Assembly (NCBI RefSeq): GCF_001634885.1 | Contig: NZ_LWEX01000112.1 | Location: 1-48,809, forward strand | Source of the DNA: Sulfitobacter sp. HI0040 | GTDB lineage: Bacteria > Pseudomonadota > Alphaproteobacteria > Rhodobacterales > Rhodobacteraceae | DNA: 48,809 bases | Direction: 5' to 3' | Shown: positions 7,001 to 15,847 of the stretch, piece by piece | How the letters are laid out: each line of letters begins with the position of its first letter | Numbering within the stretch: position 1 is the stretch's first letter | Translations under genes and position numbers: made by a program | The notes under the pieces: generated by a model | Database searches by the model: none | The model's input: the letters and a program-made list of their open reading frames with translations, nothing else | What the model was told of the DNA's origin: nothing

Positions 7001-9874
7001 ATGTTCGCGCGCATGTCGTTGTTTCTTATCGTGGCTCTTCCCTTCATCGGCGCCCTGCTGCCGGGTCTGATGATACAGGCGGGCCGACAGGCCTGTTTTT
7101 ACGCAACCTTTCTGGTTACGCTCGTCGCCGCGATAGGGCTTGCGACCCATGCGCCTGCCGTCTTCGCGGGGGAGGTGGTCACCGCACGGATCGACTGGCT
7201 GCCGCAGCTTGGTCTGAACGCGAATTTCTTCCTTGATCCTTTGGGCTTCATGTTCGCGGCGCTGATCCTCGGTATCGGGCTGCTGATCATCGCCTATGGG
7301 CGTGCCTATCTGTCGCGCAACGACAACATGGGCGAGTTCTTTACCTATCTGCTGCTGTTTCAGGGCGCGATGGTCGGGATCGTGCTCAGCGACAACATCC
7401 TGATGTTGCTGGTGTTCTGGGAGCTTACCTCGCTGTCGTCCTTCCTGCTGATCGGTTTCTGGAAGCATCTGCCCGAGGGCCGGCGGGGTGCTCGTATGGC
7501 GCTGACGGTCACCGGCATGGGCGGGCTTTCGATGATCGGCGGGATGCTCATGCTGGGCAATATCGCGGGCAGTTTCGATCTGACGGTGATCCTGCAGAAC
7601 AGGGAGCTGATACAGGATTCCCCGCTATATCTGCCGGCCCTTCTGTTGATCCTCCTGGGGTGTTTCACCAAGTCCGCGCAGTTCCCCTTCCATTTCTGGC
7701 TGCCGCACGCCATGGCGGCACCCACGCCGGTTTCGGCCTATCTGCATTCCGCCACGATGGTTAAGGCCGGGCTGTTCCTGATGGCGCGGCTCTGGCCGGT
7801 GCTGTCGGGCACCGAGGCATGGATCGTCATCGTCAGTTCGGCGGGTCTGCTGACCATGGTGCTGGGCGCGATCATCGCGCTGTTCAAGAATGACCTCAAA
7901 GCGCTGCTGGCATTCTCCACCGTCAGCCAACTTGGGCTGATCACGTTCCTTCTGGGCACCGGCACAGCATTCGGTGCGATGGCGGCGGTGTTCCACATCC
8001 TGAATCACGCCAGTTTCAAGGCCGCGCTCTTCATGAGCGCGGGTATCGTCGATCACGCGGTGCATACGCGCGACATCAGGCGTTTGGGCGGGCTCGCCCG
8101 GGTGATGCCTGCGACCTTCGCCATCGCGACGCTGGGAGCGTTGTCCATGGCCGGCATACCGCTGCTGAATGGCTTCCTGTCGAAGGAAATGATGCTGGAG
8201 GAAGCCACCCATGTGACGCTTTATGGGTCGCCCTATCTGGTGGCCGCCGTTGCGACGCTTGGCGCGGTATTCTCGGCGGCCTATTCCTTCCGTTTCATTG
8301 CCCATACTTTCCTCGGGCCGGTGCGGAACGATTATCCCGCCAAGCCGCATGATCCGGGCGTCGGCCTCTGGCTGCCGCCTGCCCTGCTGATCATTCCGGT
8401 CGTCGCGATCGGGGTTGCGCCCTTCCTTGCCGAACCCTTCGTTAAACTCGTAACGGGGGCGGTGATCGGAAGCGCGGCGGAGCTGCCCGATACGCACCTG
8501 AAGATCTGGCACGGGGTCAATCCCGCGCTGATGATGTCCGCCGGGGCGCTTGTCGGCGGTCTGATCCTGCTGGCGCTCTACTCCCCGCTGGCGAGGGGCT
8601 GGAACGCCGCGCCAAGGCCCGAGGCGAAGGATATCTTCGACGGGGTCATCGCCCGCTGCGTGTCTGGCGCAGAGCGTTTGGCCGGGGGGCTGCACAACGG
8701 GGCCTTTACCCGGTACGCGGCGATTTTCCTTGTCACCGTGATCGCCATCGGGGTGCATGCGTGGGTTACCGGCTCCAACGCGGCGTTCAGCCGGACGATG
8801 CTGCCCATCACCCCCAACGCCGTGGCCGCATGGGCGATGCTGGTGGCGGCAACCGGTTTCCTCGTCGCGGTACACCGGAACCGGCTGGCCGTTCTGATCC
8901 TGATGGGTGTGATCGGCCTGATGGTATCCATCGGCTTCAATTTCTTCTCGGCCCCGGACCTCGCGCTTACGCAAATCTCTGTCGAGGTTGTGACGATCAT
9001 TCTGCTGTTGCTGGCCCTGAACTTCCTGCCGAACCGATCCCCCGCGGAATCCTCCGCCGGGCGGCGGCTGCGTGACGGGACGATTGCACTGGCTGGGGGC
9101 GCTGCGGCTGCGGCGCTGGTTTATACCATGATGCTGTCGGACTTTTCGGCGGAGACCATTGCCGAATACCACCTCGCCAATTCCTACAAGGGCGGGGGCG
9201 GCACCAACGTCGTCAACGTCATCCTCGTGGATTTCCGGGGCTTCGATACGTTCGGCGAGATTATCGTGCTGGGGATCGCGGCGCTGGTGATCTACGCGCT
9301 GACCGAGGCGCTGCTATCCGGCCCTGTCCGCGCCAAGCTGCTGAACCGCCGGTTCGAGGAACGCCGCGCCGGGGATCCGCATCCGTTGATGATGGTGGTG
9401 CTGACCCGCGTGATGATGCCCGTGGTGCTGATGGTCGGTGTCTACATCCTGTTGCGGGGTCACAATGATCCGGGCGGCGGATTCATCGCGGGGCTCATCG
9501 TCGCGATTGCCGTGGTGATGCAATACATGGCGAGCGGTTTCGCCTGGGCCGCGCAACGGCAGCGTTATCCTTACCATGGCATCATCGGCGCGGGGGTGCT
9601 GGTCGCGGGGCTGACGGGCATTGGCGCATGGTTCGCCGGTCAGCCGTTCCTGACATCCGCCTATGGCTATTTCCAGATACCGCCGATGGCCGAATTCGAA
9701 CTGGCGACCGCCATGGGCTTTGACCTTGGCGTATTCCTTGCGGTCGTGGGCGCGGTGATGCTGTCGCTTGAAAGCTTTTCGCGGCTGGGTCGCCGGGCCG
9801 GGACCGCCGTCAGCGAACACGCGATGGATATCGACCCGTCCCGCGATGCTGCCGCCGAACGGGAAGGGGGCTGA
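7001..9874 (+). CDS. mrpA: Mrp/Pha cation:proton antiporter subunit A with fused subunit B
   Basis: This 957-residue inner-membrane protein is the largest Mrp subunit and is related to the proton-pumping NuoL subunit of complex I. The N-terminal ~500 residues carry the NuoL/NuoM-like core: FWELTSLSSFLLIGFW, FPFHFWLPHAMAAPTPVSAYLHSATMVKAG in sections, and LFKNDLKALLAFSTVSQLG. A NuoJ-like part follows (FFSAPDLALTQISVEVV). The last ~170 residues are an MrpB domain (RGHNDPGGGFIAGL), so A and B are fused as in PhaAB of rhizobia. The ATG at 7001 is the first of two close starts (the other is at 7013); neither has a clear ribosome site. mrpC follows after 2 bases. Confidence 0.95.
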   Translation: MFARMSLFLIVALPFIGALLPGLMIQAGRQACFYATFLVTLVAAIGLATHAPAVFAGEVVTARIDWLPQLGLNANFFLDPLGFMFAALILGIGLLIIAYGRAYLSRNDNMGEFFTYLLLFQGAMVGIVLSDNILMLLVFWELTSLSSFLLIGFWKHLPEGRRGARMALTVTGMGGLSMIGGMLMLGNIAGSFDLTVILQNRELIQDSPLYLPALLLILLGCFTKSAQFPFHFWLPHAMAAPTPVSAYLHSATMVKAGLFLMARLWPVLSGTEAWIVIVSSAGLLTMVLGAIIALFKNDLKALLAFSTVSQLGLITFLLGTGTAFGAMAAVFHILNHASFKAALFMSAGIVDHAVHTRDIRRLGGLARVMPATFAIATLGALSMAGIPLLNGFLSKEMMLEEATHVTLYGSPYLVAAVATLGAVFSAAYSFRFIAHTFLGPVRNDYPAKPHDPGVGLWLPPALLIIPVVAIGVAPFLAEPFVKLVTGAVIGSAAELPDTHLKIWHGVNPALMMSAGALVGGLILLALYSPLARGWNAAPRPEAKDIFDGVIARCVSGAERLAGGLHNGAFTRYAAIFLVTVIAIGVHAWVTGSNAAFSRTMLPITPNAVAAWAMLVAATGFLVAVHRNRLAVLILMGVIGLMVSIGFNFFSAPDLALTQISVEVVTIILLLLALNFLPNRSPAESSAGRRLRDGTIALAGGAAAAALVYTMMLSDFSAETIAEYHLANSYKGGGGTNVVNVILVDFRGFDTFGEIIVLGIAALVIYALTEALLSGPVRAKLLNRRFEERRAGDPHPLMMVVLTRVMMPVVLMVGVYILLRGHNDPGGGFIAGLIVAIAVVMQYMASGFAWAAQRQRYPYHGIIGAGVLVAGLTGIGAWFAGQPFLTSAYGYFQIPPMAEFELATAMGFDLGVFLAVVGAVMLSLESFSRLGRRAGTAVSEHAMDIDPSRDAAAEREGG

Positions 9875-9876
9875 AC

Positions 9877-10254
9877 ATGGAGCTTCTGGTCGCTACTGCC
9901 ATCGGTGCGCTGACAGCCGCCGGCATCTACATGGTGCTGCGCCTGCGGACCTTTCCGGTCATTATCGGTACGTCTCTGCTCAGTTATGCGGTGAACGTGT
10001 TTCTCTTTACCGCCGGGCGTCTGGCGGTGGACGCGCCCCCGATCCTGCAGGATGGGGTCGAGGTCTACACCGACCCGTTGCCGCAGGCTCTTGTGCTGAC
10101 GGCCATCGTGATCTCCTTCGGCATGACCGCGGTTGTCGTCATTATCGCGCTGGGGTCCTACCTCAGCTGTGATGACGATCTGGTGGACGCGCCCGCCACG
10201 CAACCCGAAGCGCAGCCCGCGCCGGAGGCAAAGCGCGGGGAGGCGCCGTCATGA
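9877..10254 (+). CDS. mrpC: Mrp antiporter subunit C (NuoK-like)
   Basis: This 125-residue protein has three predicted membrane segments and resembles NuoK. It shows the family motif GTSLLSYAVNVFLF near residue 30, and LPQALVLTAIVISFGMTAVV in the third helix. The C-terminal 25 residues are soluble and rich in Pro, Ala and acidic residues. A GAAGGGGG ribosome site overlaps the end of mrpA. It overlaps mrpD by 4 bases. Confidence 0.94.
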   Translation: MELLVATAIGALTAAGIYMVLRLRTFPVIIGTSLLSYAVNVFLFTAGRLAVDAPPILQDGVEVYTDPLPQALVLTAIVISFGMTAVVVIIALGSYLSCDDDLVDAPATQPEAQPAPEAKRGEAPS

Positions 10255-11867
10255 TGCATTGGACGGTTTTGCCGGTCGTGTTGCCAGCGATGATGGCCGC
10301 GATCATCGTACTGGTTGCGCGTCACCACCAGATGCTGGCGCGCGTGCTGTCGATCGCCAGCACGTTCGGGCTGCTGGCGCTCGCGCTCGGGCTGTTCTGG
10401 CAGGCGTCGGACGGCACGATTTCGATCTATCAACTGGGGGCGTGGAAGGCGCCTTTCGGCATCATCCTCGTGGCTGACCGGCTGGCGACGCTGATGGTCC
10501 TGCTGACGGCGCTGCTGGCTGTGCCGGTCCTGCTTTATGCTGTGGGATCCGGCTGGGATGCCCGGGGGCGACATTTCCATGCGCTGTTCCAGTTCCAGCT
10601 CATGGGGATCATGGGGGCGTTTCTCACCGGGGATGCCTTCAACCTTTTCGTGTTCTTCGAAGTGCTGCTCATCGCCTCCTACGGGCTGATGATCCATGGC
10701 GGCGGGGCAGAGCGGCTGCGCGCGGGCACGCAGTATGTCCTCTACAACCTGCTGGGCTCCACGCTCTTTCTCTTTGCGCTGGGCACGCTCTATGCCGAGA
10801 CCGGAACGCTCAACATGGCAGACCTTGCAGGGCGGGTCGCGGCGCTGGATGCGGGCGATACGGCGGGGATCCGGGTGGCGAGCGTTCTGCTTCTGGGTGT
10901 CTTCGCGGTGAAGGCGGCGCTTCTGCCGCTGCATTTCTGGCTCCCGGCGAGCTATGCCCAAGCGCCCGCGCCTGTCGCGGCGCTCTTTGCGATCATGACC
11001 AAGGTGGGGGCTTATGGCATCATTAGGTTCTATACGCTGGTCTTTCCGCCGGACCTTGATCTGACGACGGGGTTGTTCGGAACTTGGCTTTTGCCCGCCG
11101 CCCTGGCGACACTGGCGCTGGGGATGATCGGGGTGCTGGGCGCGCGGGAGATAGGACGGCTCGTCGCCTTTTCCGTTATCGGTTCCATGGGCATGCTGCT
11201 GGCCGCCGTGGCGATCTTCACGCCCGAGGGGATATCGGCGGCGCTTTATTACGCGGTGCATTCGACGTTCACAGCCGCAGCGCTTTTCCTTCTGGTCGAT
11301 GTCATCCGTGACCGCCGGGCCGCAGAAGGACGGCTGGAACAAGTCGCACCCCCCCTGCGGGGCGGGGCGTTAATGGCGGGAATGTTCTTTGTCGCGGCCA
11401 TTGCGCTTTGCGGCCTTCCGCCGCTTTCCGGCTTCGTCGGCAAGTTGCTGGTGCTGGATGCGGCCTTGGACAGTGACTTGATCTGGTGGATCTGGGCCGT
11501 CATCCTGATTTCGTCACTGGTCGCCGTGGTGGGTTTCGGGCGCGCGGGATCGCAGATTTTCTGGAAGGCCTATCAGGATGCCGACCCGGTCCCGCCGGAG
11601 GAGGCGCCGGAGGGGACGATGCCGCCACCCCGCAACAGCGTCCTGCCGATGACCTCCGTGGGGATCCTGCTGGGCTATGTCGTGGTCGTCACTGTCTTTG
11701 CCGGTCCGCTCACACGGGTGACGGATGCCACCGTTGCGCAACTTTTCGCGCCGCAGCCCTATATCACCAAGGTGTTGGAGACCGAGGGGCGGATCATCGG
11801 GAAGGCCAAGGACGCCGGTGATCCGAAGAAGAAGACCTCGGACAAGCCAGATGAAGGAGGCCACTGA
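10251..11867 (+). CDS. mrpD: Mrp antiporter subunit D (NuoM/NuoN-like)
   Basis: A 538-residue polytopic membrane protein of the antiporter-like complex I family and the second large membrane subunit of the Mrp complex. Family landmarks include FNLFVFFEVLLIASYGLM, KAALLPLHFWLPASYAQAPAPVAALFAIMTKVGAYG in consecutive stretches, and ALCGLPPLSGFVGKLLVL. The extreme C-terminus is charged and lysine-rich (GKAKDAGDPKKKTSDK). The start overlaps mrpC (ATGA); mrpE begins 2 bases after the stop. Confidence 0.95.
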   Translation: MMHWTVLPVVLPAMMAAIIVLVARHHQMLARVLSIASTFGLLALALGLFWQASDGTISIYQLGAWKAPFGIILVADRLATLMVLLTALLAVPVLLYAVGSGWDARGRHFHALFQFQLMGIMGAFLTGDAFNLFVFFEVLLIASYGLMIHGGGAERLRAGTQYVLYNLLGSTLFLFALGTLYAETGTLNMADLAGRVAALDAGDTAGIRVASVLLLGVFAVKAALLPLHFWLPASYAQAPAPVAALFAIMTKVGAYGIIRFYTLVFPPDLDLTTGLFGTWLLPAALATLALGMIGVLGAREIGRLVAFSVIGSMGMLLAAVAIFTPEGISAALYYAVHSTFTAAALFLLVDVIRDRRAAEGRLEQVAPPLRGGALMAGMFFVAAIALCGLPPLSGFVGKLLVLDAALDSDLIWWIWAVILISSLVAVVGFGRAGSQIFWKAYQDADPVPPEEAPEGTMPPPRNSVLPMTSVGILLGYVVVVTVFAGPLTRVTDATVAQLFAPQPYITKVLETEGRIIGKAKDAGDPKKKTSDKPDEGGH

Positions 11868-11868
11868 T

Positions 11869-12372
11869 ATGCGTTCACGCGTCTTGAACCGGCTCTTGCC
11901 GCATCCGCTGCTGACGGTCCTTCTGGTGGCGGTCTGGGCGCTGCTGAACAACAGCGTATCGCTGGGCACCTTCGTGGTCGGCCTTTTTCTGGGGTGGATC
12001 ATCCCTGCGGCCACGGCGGCCTATTGGCCGGATCGGCCCGCCGTTCCCCGGCCCTTCAAGCTGCTGACCTACGCGGTGATCGTGATCTGGGACATCCTTG
12101 TTGCCAATGTGGTTGTGGCGCTCATCGTGTTGTTCAAGCCGAACCGGAACATCAAGTCGGCATGGGTGGAAATCCCGCTCGAACTGCGGGCGCCCGAGGC
12201 GATCACCATGCTGGCCGGAACGATCACGCTGACCCCCGGCACGCTCAGCGCCGATCTGTCCCGCGACGGACGCTCGCTGCTCGTACATGCCCTCCACGCG
12301 CCCGACCCCGACGCCGTCCGCGACGACATCAAGAACCGCTATGAACGCCGGCTGAAGGAGATTTTCCAGTGA
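11869..12372 (+). CDS. mrpE: Mrp antiporter subunit E
   Basis: This 167-residue membrane protein starts at the ATG at 11869, chosen because AAGGAGG lies 9 bases upstream inside the end of mrpD. A longer open frame upstream reads out of frame through mrpD. Two or three hydrophobic segments lie in the first 100 residues. The soluble C-terminal half carries MrpE landmarks: IPLELRAPEAITMLAGTITLTPGT and LSRDGRSLLVHALH. It overlaps mrpF by 4 bases. Confidence 0.94.
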   Translation: MRSRVLNRLLPHPLLTVLLVAVWALLNNSVSLGTFVVGLFLGWIIPAATAAYWPDRPAVPRPFKLLTYAVIVIWDILVANVVVALIVLFKPNRNIKSAWVEIPLELRAPEAITMLAGTITLTPGTLSADLSRDGRSLLVHALHAPDPDAVRDDIKNRYERRLKEIFQ

Positions 12373-12638
12373 TCGAGATCGCCTTCTACTTTGCGCTTTT
12401 CGCCGCAGGCCTCGCACAACTTCTGGCGATGGTCAGGCTGATCATCGGGCCGCATATCGGGGATCGTATCCTTGCGCTCGATACCATGGTCATCAACGCT
12501 ATCGCGCTCATCGTGCTTATCGGGCTGAAGTGGGGCACGCAGATCTATTTCGAAAGCGGTATGATCTTCGCCATGCTCGGGTTCGTTTCCACCGTGGCGC
12601 TTGCGCGCTTCGTCTTGCGGGGGGACATCATCGAATGA
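12369..12638 (+). CDS. mrpF: Mrp antiporter subunit F
   Basis: An 89-residue protein with three membrane helices and the family motif MVRLIIGPHIGDRILALD. The last helix runs into VSTVALARFVLRGDII. Length matches MrpF. It overlaps mrpE upstream and mrpG downstream by 4 bases each. Confidence 0.94.
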   Translation: MIEIAFYFALFAAGLAQLLAMVRLIIGPHIGDRILALDTMVINAIALIVLIGLKWGTQIYFESGMIFAMLGFVSTVALARFVLRGDIIE

Positions 12639-13000
12639 TCGAAGATATCCTTGCCATCGCCACCGTGATCTTCCTCTTTGTCGGCGGAGCATTCACCCTT
12701 GTGGGATCCATCGGGCTGCTGAAACTGCGCACCCCGATGGCGCGTCTCCACGCACCGACGAAGGCTTCCACGCTGGGGGTCGGGTCACTCCTGCTGGCCT
12801 CCATCCTCGATTCCTACGTGCGGGGGGAACCTTCGCTGCATGAGGTGCTGATCATGGCGTTTCTTTTCGTGACCGCCCCGATCTCTGCGCATTTTATCGC
12901 GAAGGTGCATATCCACCGCAAACACAACAAGGACGCGCTGCCCCAGCCCGAACCCGACAAAGTCTGGGCCACGCTCGAAAAGGTCGACGAACCGGGCTGA
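12635..13000 (+). CDS. mrpG: Mrp antiporter subunit G
   Basis: A 121-residue membrane protein with three helices from the ATG at 12635. The family motif GSIGLLKLRTPMARLHAPTKASTLG follows the first helix, and HEVLIMAFLFVTAPISAHFI is in the third. The last ~25 residues are soluble and charged. This closes a complete A(B)CDEFG set, which should work as one inner-membrane complex exchanging Na+ or K+ for protons; the sequence does not say which cation. Confidence 0.94.
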   Translation: MIEDILAIATVIFLFVGGAFTLVGSIGLLKLRTPMARLHAPTKASTLGVGSLLLASILDSYVRGEPSLHEVLIMAFLFVTAPISAHFIAKVHIHRKHNKDALPQPEPDKVWATLEKVDEPG

Positions 13001-13024
13001 TCGACCGGGGGTGAGCCCTTTTCA
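12994..13024 (+). terminator. Possible weak terminator after mrpG
   Basis: GGGCT (12994-12998) and AGCCC (13014-13018) can pair around a 15-base loop and are followed by TTTT. The stem is short, so this is only a candidate. It lies between the convergent mrpG and acetolactate synthase-like genes. Confidence 0.3.
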
Positions 13025-14671
13025 GAAGGTCGTGTCGATCTTTCCGAGGCGCTCTGACAGCTTCATGTTCTCACGGTAGTCGATGGGGATCACGACGAGC
13101 GCAGGTCCCTTGTGATCCAGTGCCTCGCGAAGCGCGTCCTGCAGATCGGCGGCATTTTCGCAGCGATCGCCCTTCCAGCCCATCGCGGTGCAAAGGTTCA
13201 GCCAATCGGGATTGCCAAAGGAAAGATCGGTATGTTTGCCGAACTCCTCCTCCTGCTTCCATTCGATGAGGCCATAGGCCTTGTCCTCCCAGACCAGCAT
13301 GGTGATGTCGGAGCCGAGCCTGCTCGCTGTCTCCATCTCCTGCAGGTTCATCATGATATCCGCATCGCCCACGACGGCCATGATCCTAGCTTCGGGCCGG
13401 GCGTGGGTGGCTGCGATGGCGCCGGGCAATGGCATTCCCATGGAACTGAATCCGTTGGAAATGATACAGGTGCCGGGTTTGTGGCACTGATAGTGCCGGG
13501 CAACCCACATCTTGTGCGCCCCTACGCCTGACAGCAGGATATCCTCTGGCTTCAGAACGGCGCGGACATCGGCGATGGCCTTTTGCGGGCGAATGCTGCC
13601 TTCGGTTTTGTCCTCCGCATGTTCCGCGAATTCCGAAAGCATCTTTTCACGCAGCTTGGCCTGCGCGCGCAGGTCGAAGTCGGGGGCGCCATCGCGTGCG
13701 ACACGTTCGTTCAACATGCGCAAACCATGGGCCAGATCGCCGACAACCTCGAACTGTGGCTGATAGTGCCGGTCGCTTTCAGCGGGGAGGAAATCCATGT
13801 GGATCACATCCGTCTTCGCTTCGGCGTTCCACTTTTCCGGCCCGTATTCCACGACGTCATAGCCCACCGTGATAACGAGATCCGCCGCATCTATGGCTAG
13901 TTGCGTGAAATCCCGCTGGCCCATGCCCACGGTAAAGAGGCATTGCGGGTCATCCATATCCACCGCGCCCTTCGCCATGAAGGTCATCAGCACGCCGATG
14001 CCTGTCGCGCGGGAGAATTCGGTCAGCGCCGCGCTGGCGCGGGTCCGGATCGCGCCGTTGCCCGCGATGATCAGGGGGCTTTTGGAGCTCTGGATCCGCT
14101 CCCACACATCATCGATCAGGCTTTCTTCGGGAACCGGGCGGCGCGGGCGGGCAGGGCGCATCGGCGTCATCTCCACCTCTGTCGCGGCGATATCCTCGGG
14201 CAGTTCGATATGCGTGGCGCCGGGCTTTTCGGCGACGGCGAGCTTTACCGCGCGATTTACGATTTCCGGAATGTTTTCGCCAGCGTTCACCGCGCAGGAC
14301 CATTTCGTGATGGGGGTATAGAGGTCCACCACATCCACCACCTGATGGCTTTCCTTGTGCTGCCGGGTAAGCGCGCCCTGTCCCGTGATCACCAGAAGCG
14401 GCGCGCGGTCCATGTTCCCGTCGGCAACGCCTGTCATGAGGTTGGTCGCCCCGGGGCCGAGCGTGCCGAGGCAAACGCCCACCTCGCCAGTCAGCCGCCC
14501 ATGGACAGAGGCCATGAATGCCGCGGCCTGTTCATGCCGGGTCAGGATGAATTCGATCTTCGAAGATTGGAGGGAGATCATCAGATCGGCGTTCTCTTCC
14601 CCCGGAAGGCCGTAGATACGTGTGATACCTTCCGCTTCGAGGCAGCGGACGAAAAGATCGGATGCTTTCAT
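13022..14671 (-). CDS. Acetolactate synthase large-subunit-like TPP enzyme
   Basis: A 549-residue thiamine diphosphate enzyme of the acetolactate synthase family, which joins two pyruvates to 2-acetolactate with loss of CO2. Three domains are visible: an N-terminal pyrimidine-binding domain with catalytic Glu47 (TRHEQAAAF), a central domain from about residue 190, and a C-terminal PP domain. The metal-binding motif reads GDAD (435-438) rather than the usual GDG, followed by IMMNLQEMETA. No small regulatory subunit gene is adjacent, and the sequence resembles the single-subunit catabolic type (VWEDKAYGLIEWKQ region). The ribosome site AGGAGACCTC precedes the ATG. A different 2-keto acid substrate is possible. 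Confidence 0.85.
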   Translation of the reverse strand: MKASDLFVRCLEAEGITRIYGLPGEENADLMISLQSSKIEFILTRHEQAAAFMASVHGRLTGEVGVCLGTLGPGATNLMTGVADGNMDRAPLLVITGQGALTRQHKESHQVVDVVDLYTPITKWSCAVNAGENIPEIVNRAVKLAVAEKPGATHIELPEDIAATEVEMTPMRPARPRRPVPEESLIDDVWERIQSSKSPLIIAGNGAIRTRASAALTEFSRATGIGVLMTFMAKGAVDMDDPQCLFTVGMGQRDFTQLAIDAADLVITVGYDVVEYGPEKWNAEAKTDVIHMDFLPAESDRHYQPQFEVVGDLAHGLRMLNERVARDGAPDFDLRAQAKLREKMLSEFAEHAEDKTEGSIRPQKAIADVRAVLKPEDILLSGVGAHKMWVARHYQCHKPGTCIISNGFSSMGMPLPGAIAATHARPEARIMAVVGDADIMMNLQEMETASRLGSDITMLVWEDKAYGLIEWKQEEEFGKHTDLSFGNPDWLNLCTAMGWKGDRCENAADLQDALREALDHKGPALVVIPIDYRENMKLSERLGKIDTTF

Positions 14672-14747
14672 GAGGTCTCCTTGCAGATGCGTGAAAAGGT
14701 CGGCTCCCGGCCGACACCATGGGCCGAAGGTGCCGGGGCGGGACAGT

Positions 14748-15359
14748 TCACGGCTCTCGAGGTGTTTTGCCCTTCCCCCTCACCAGCCGGTACACGTAAA
14801 GCAGCGCTATTGCGGCGAAGATGATGTTGGAGACGGGATTGAGGTAGGTCTGGACGAGATCGTACTGGCTTCCCAGCGCATAGCCCAGACCGGTGAGCAG
14901 AAGGTTCCAGATCAGGGTACCGATCAGGGAGTAGACGAGGAACGGCGTTACCGCCATGCCGGTCAAACCCGCGGGCACTGAAATGACCGTTCGGATGCCC
15001 GGGACCATACGGCCGATCAGCACGGCCCCGCGACCGTGGCGTTCAAACCAGTCCGATGCCCGGTCAAGGTCTTCGAGGGTGATGGTAAGCCAGCGGCCAT
15101 GGCGGGCAATGAATTCGCGGACCCGCCTGCGCCCGATCTTCCGTGCGCCAAGATACCAAAGGCCGGTTCCGAGAAGCGAACCGATACTGCCTGCCACAAG
15201 GACGGCAAAAAAATTCAGATTGCCTTCGTAGGTCAGGAACCCCGCCAGGGGCATGATCAGTTCGGACGGGATCGGCGGAAAGACATTCTCCGCGAACATC
15301 AGGAAGCCGACCCCAAAGTATCCGAACTGGTCCAAAAGACCGGTGATCCAGTCGAACAT
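14748..15359 (-). CDS. DedA-family (SNARE-associated type) membrane protein
   Basis: A 203-residue inner-membrane protein of the DedA superfamily, whose members are implicated in recycling undecaprenyl phosphate and other lipids and in membrane-potential homeostasis. Family motifs are clear: ENVFPPIPSELIMPLAG near residue 25 and GRMVPGIRTVISVPAG near residue 115. Four to five hydrophobic segments are visible. The leader AGGAGACCTCATG is identical in its last 13 bases to that of the downstream acetolactate synthase-like gene, 76 bases away. The two may be co-transcribed. Substrate unknown. Confidence 0.92.
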   Translation of the reverse strand: MFDWITGLLDQFGYFGVGFLMFAENVFPPIPSELIMPLAGFLTYEGNLNFFAVLVAGSIGSLLGTGLWYLGARKIGRRRVREFIARHGRWLTITLEDLDRASDWFERHGRGAVLIGRMVPGIRTVISVPAGLTGMAVTPFLVYSLIGTLIWNLLLTGLGYALGSQYDLVQTYLNPVSNIIFAAIALLYVYRLVRGKGKTPREP

Positions 15360-15411
15360 GAGGTCTCCTGATCAATCTGAGCGATGGCGCCGGGCCTCTG
15401 CCCGACTGCGT

Positions 15412-15534
15412 TCAGCGATGTGTGGTGCCGGGCTTTCGTGCCGGGACGCGGGCCGGCGCGGGCGCCGTTGCGACTGCGCGCAGGGCAAGGGCGATAAGAC
15501 TGGTACAAAGAACGATTGCTAAGAACGCGAACAT
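15412..15534 (-). CDS. Possible 40-residue single-pass membrane peptide
   Basis: From the ATG at 15534 (preceded by a GGGGGG stretch 6-11 bases upstream) the frame reads MFAFLAIVLCTSLIALALRA, then a Pro/Ala/Arg tail. This is one hydrophobic helix followed by a positively charged end, and the stop is at 15412. It resembles the small membrane peptides often found in these genomes, but there is no family recognition. It could be upstream in the dedA operon (53 bases away). The frame continues further upstream without clear coding character. Confidence 0.4.
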   Translation of the reverse strand: MFAFLAIVLCTSLIALALRAVATAPAPARVPARKPGTTHR

Positions 15535-15847
15535 GGCGGACCCCCCATTTGCATGTCTGTCTATCTGTCTTCCCATGACCAACCCTTCGTGGGGTCTATG
15601 GTTCCGAATTGCGGACAGATGGCGGCCCTTCGGCCCCCGGCCCAAAACTATCCTTTCGTGACCGCGGGTATTCGGATGCGCACCGCGGCTGGCCCGAAGC
15701 GCGCCCGACTTTCCGAAAGCCGTAGCCTAAAACCATAGGTCGAGGCGGAGCCGTACGCTTTGCCTGAACGGACTTAACCGGCGGTTAGGTTCTGACCAAT
15801 TAAGCAGGGTTGTGGTGCCCGACACCGCGGCGGAGAGGGAGATAACG
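15535..15847. promoter_or_regulatory. Leader and promoter region of the giant surface-protein gene
   Basis: No convincing gene was seen in these 313 bases. A CtrA-like palindrome lies near the 3' end (15774-15788). A half-copy of the motif found near the response regulator (CTATCCTTT, 15648-15656) is also present. The ribosome site GAGAGGGAG lies just upstream of the ATG at 15848. Confidence 0.5.
15774..15788. promoter_or_regulatory. CtrA-like site TTAA-N7-TTAG, inside the palindrome TAACCG-G-CGGTTA
   Basis: The sequence TTAACCGGCGGTTAG is one base from the alphaproteobacterial CtrA consensus TTAA-N7-TTAA. It also contains a perfect 13-base palindrome. It sits 60-74 bases upstream of the giant gene's start codon, within promoter distance. 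A single-mismatch match alone is not rare, so the assignment depends on position and on the two exact sites nearby. Confidence 0.45.

Noticed and set aside
7625..9172. 515-codon minus-strand frame inside mrpA
   Set aside because: Arg/Gln/Gly-rich, no domain, fully inside a conserved membrane-protein gene.
15553..15738. Short plus-strand frame before the giant gene
   Set aside because: No ribosome site, no hydrophobic or conserved features, and it lies in a probable promoter region.
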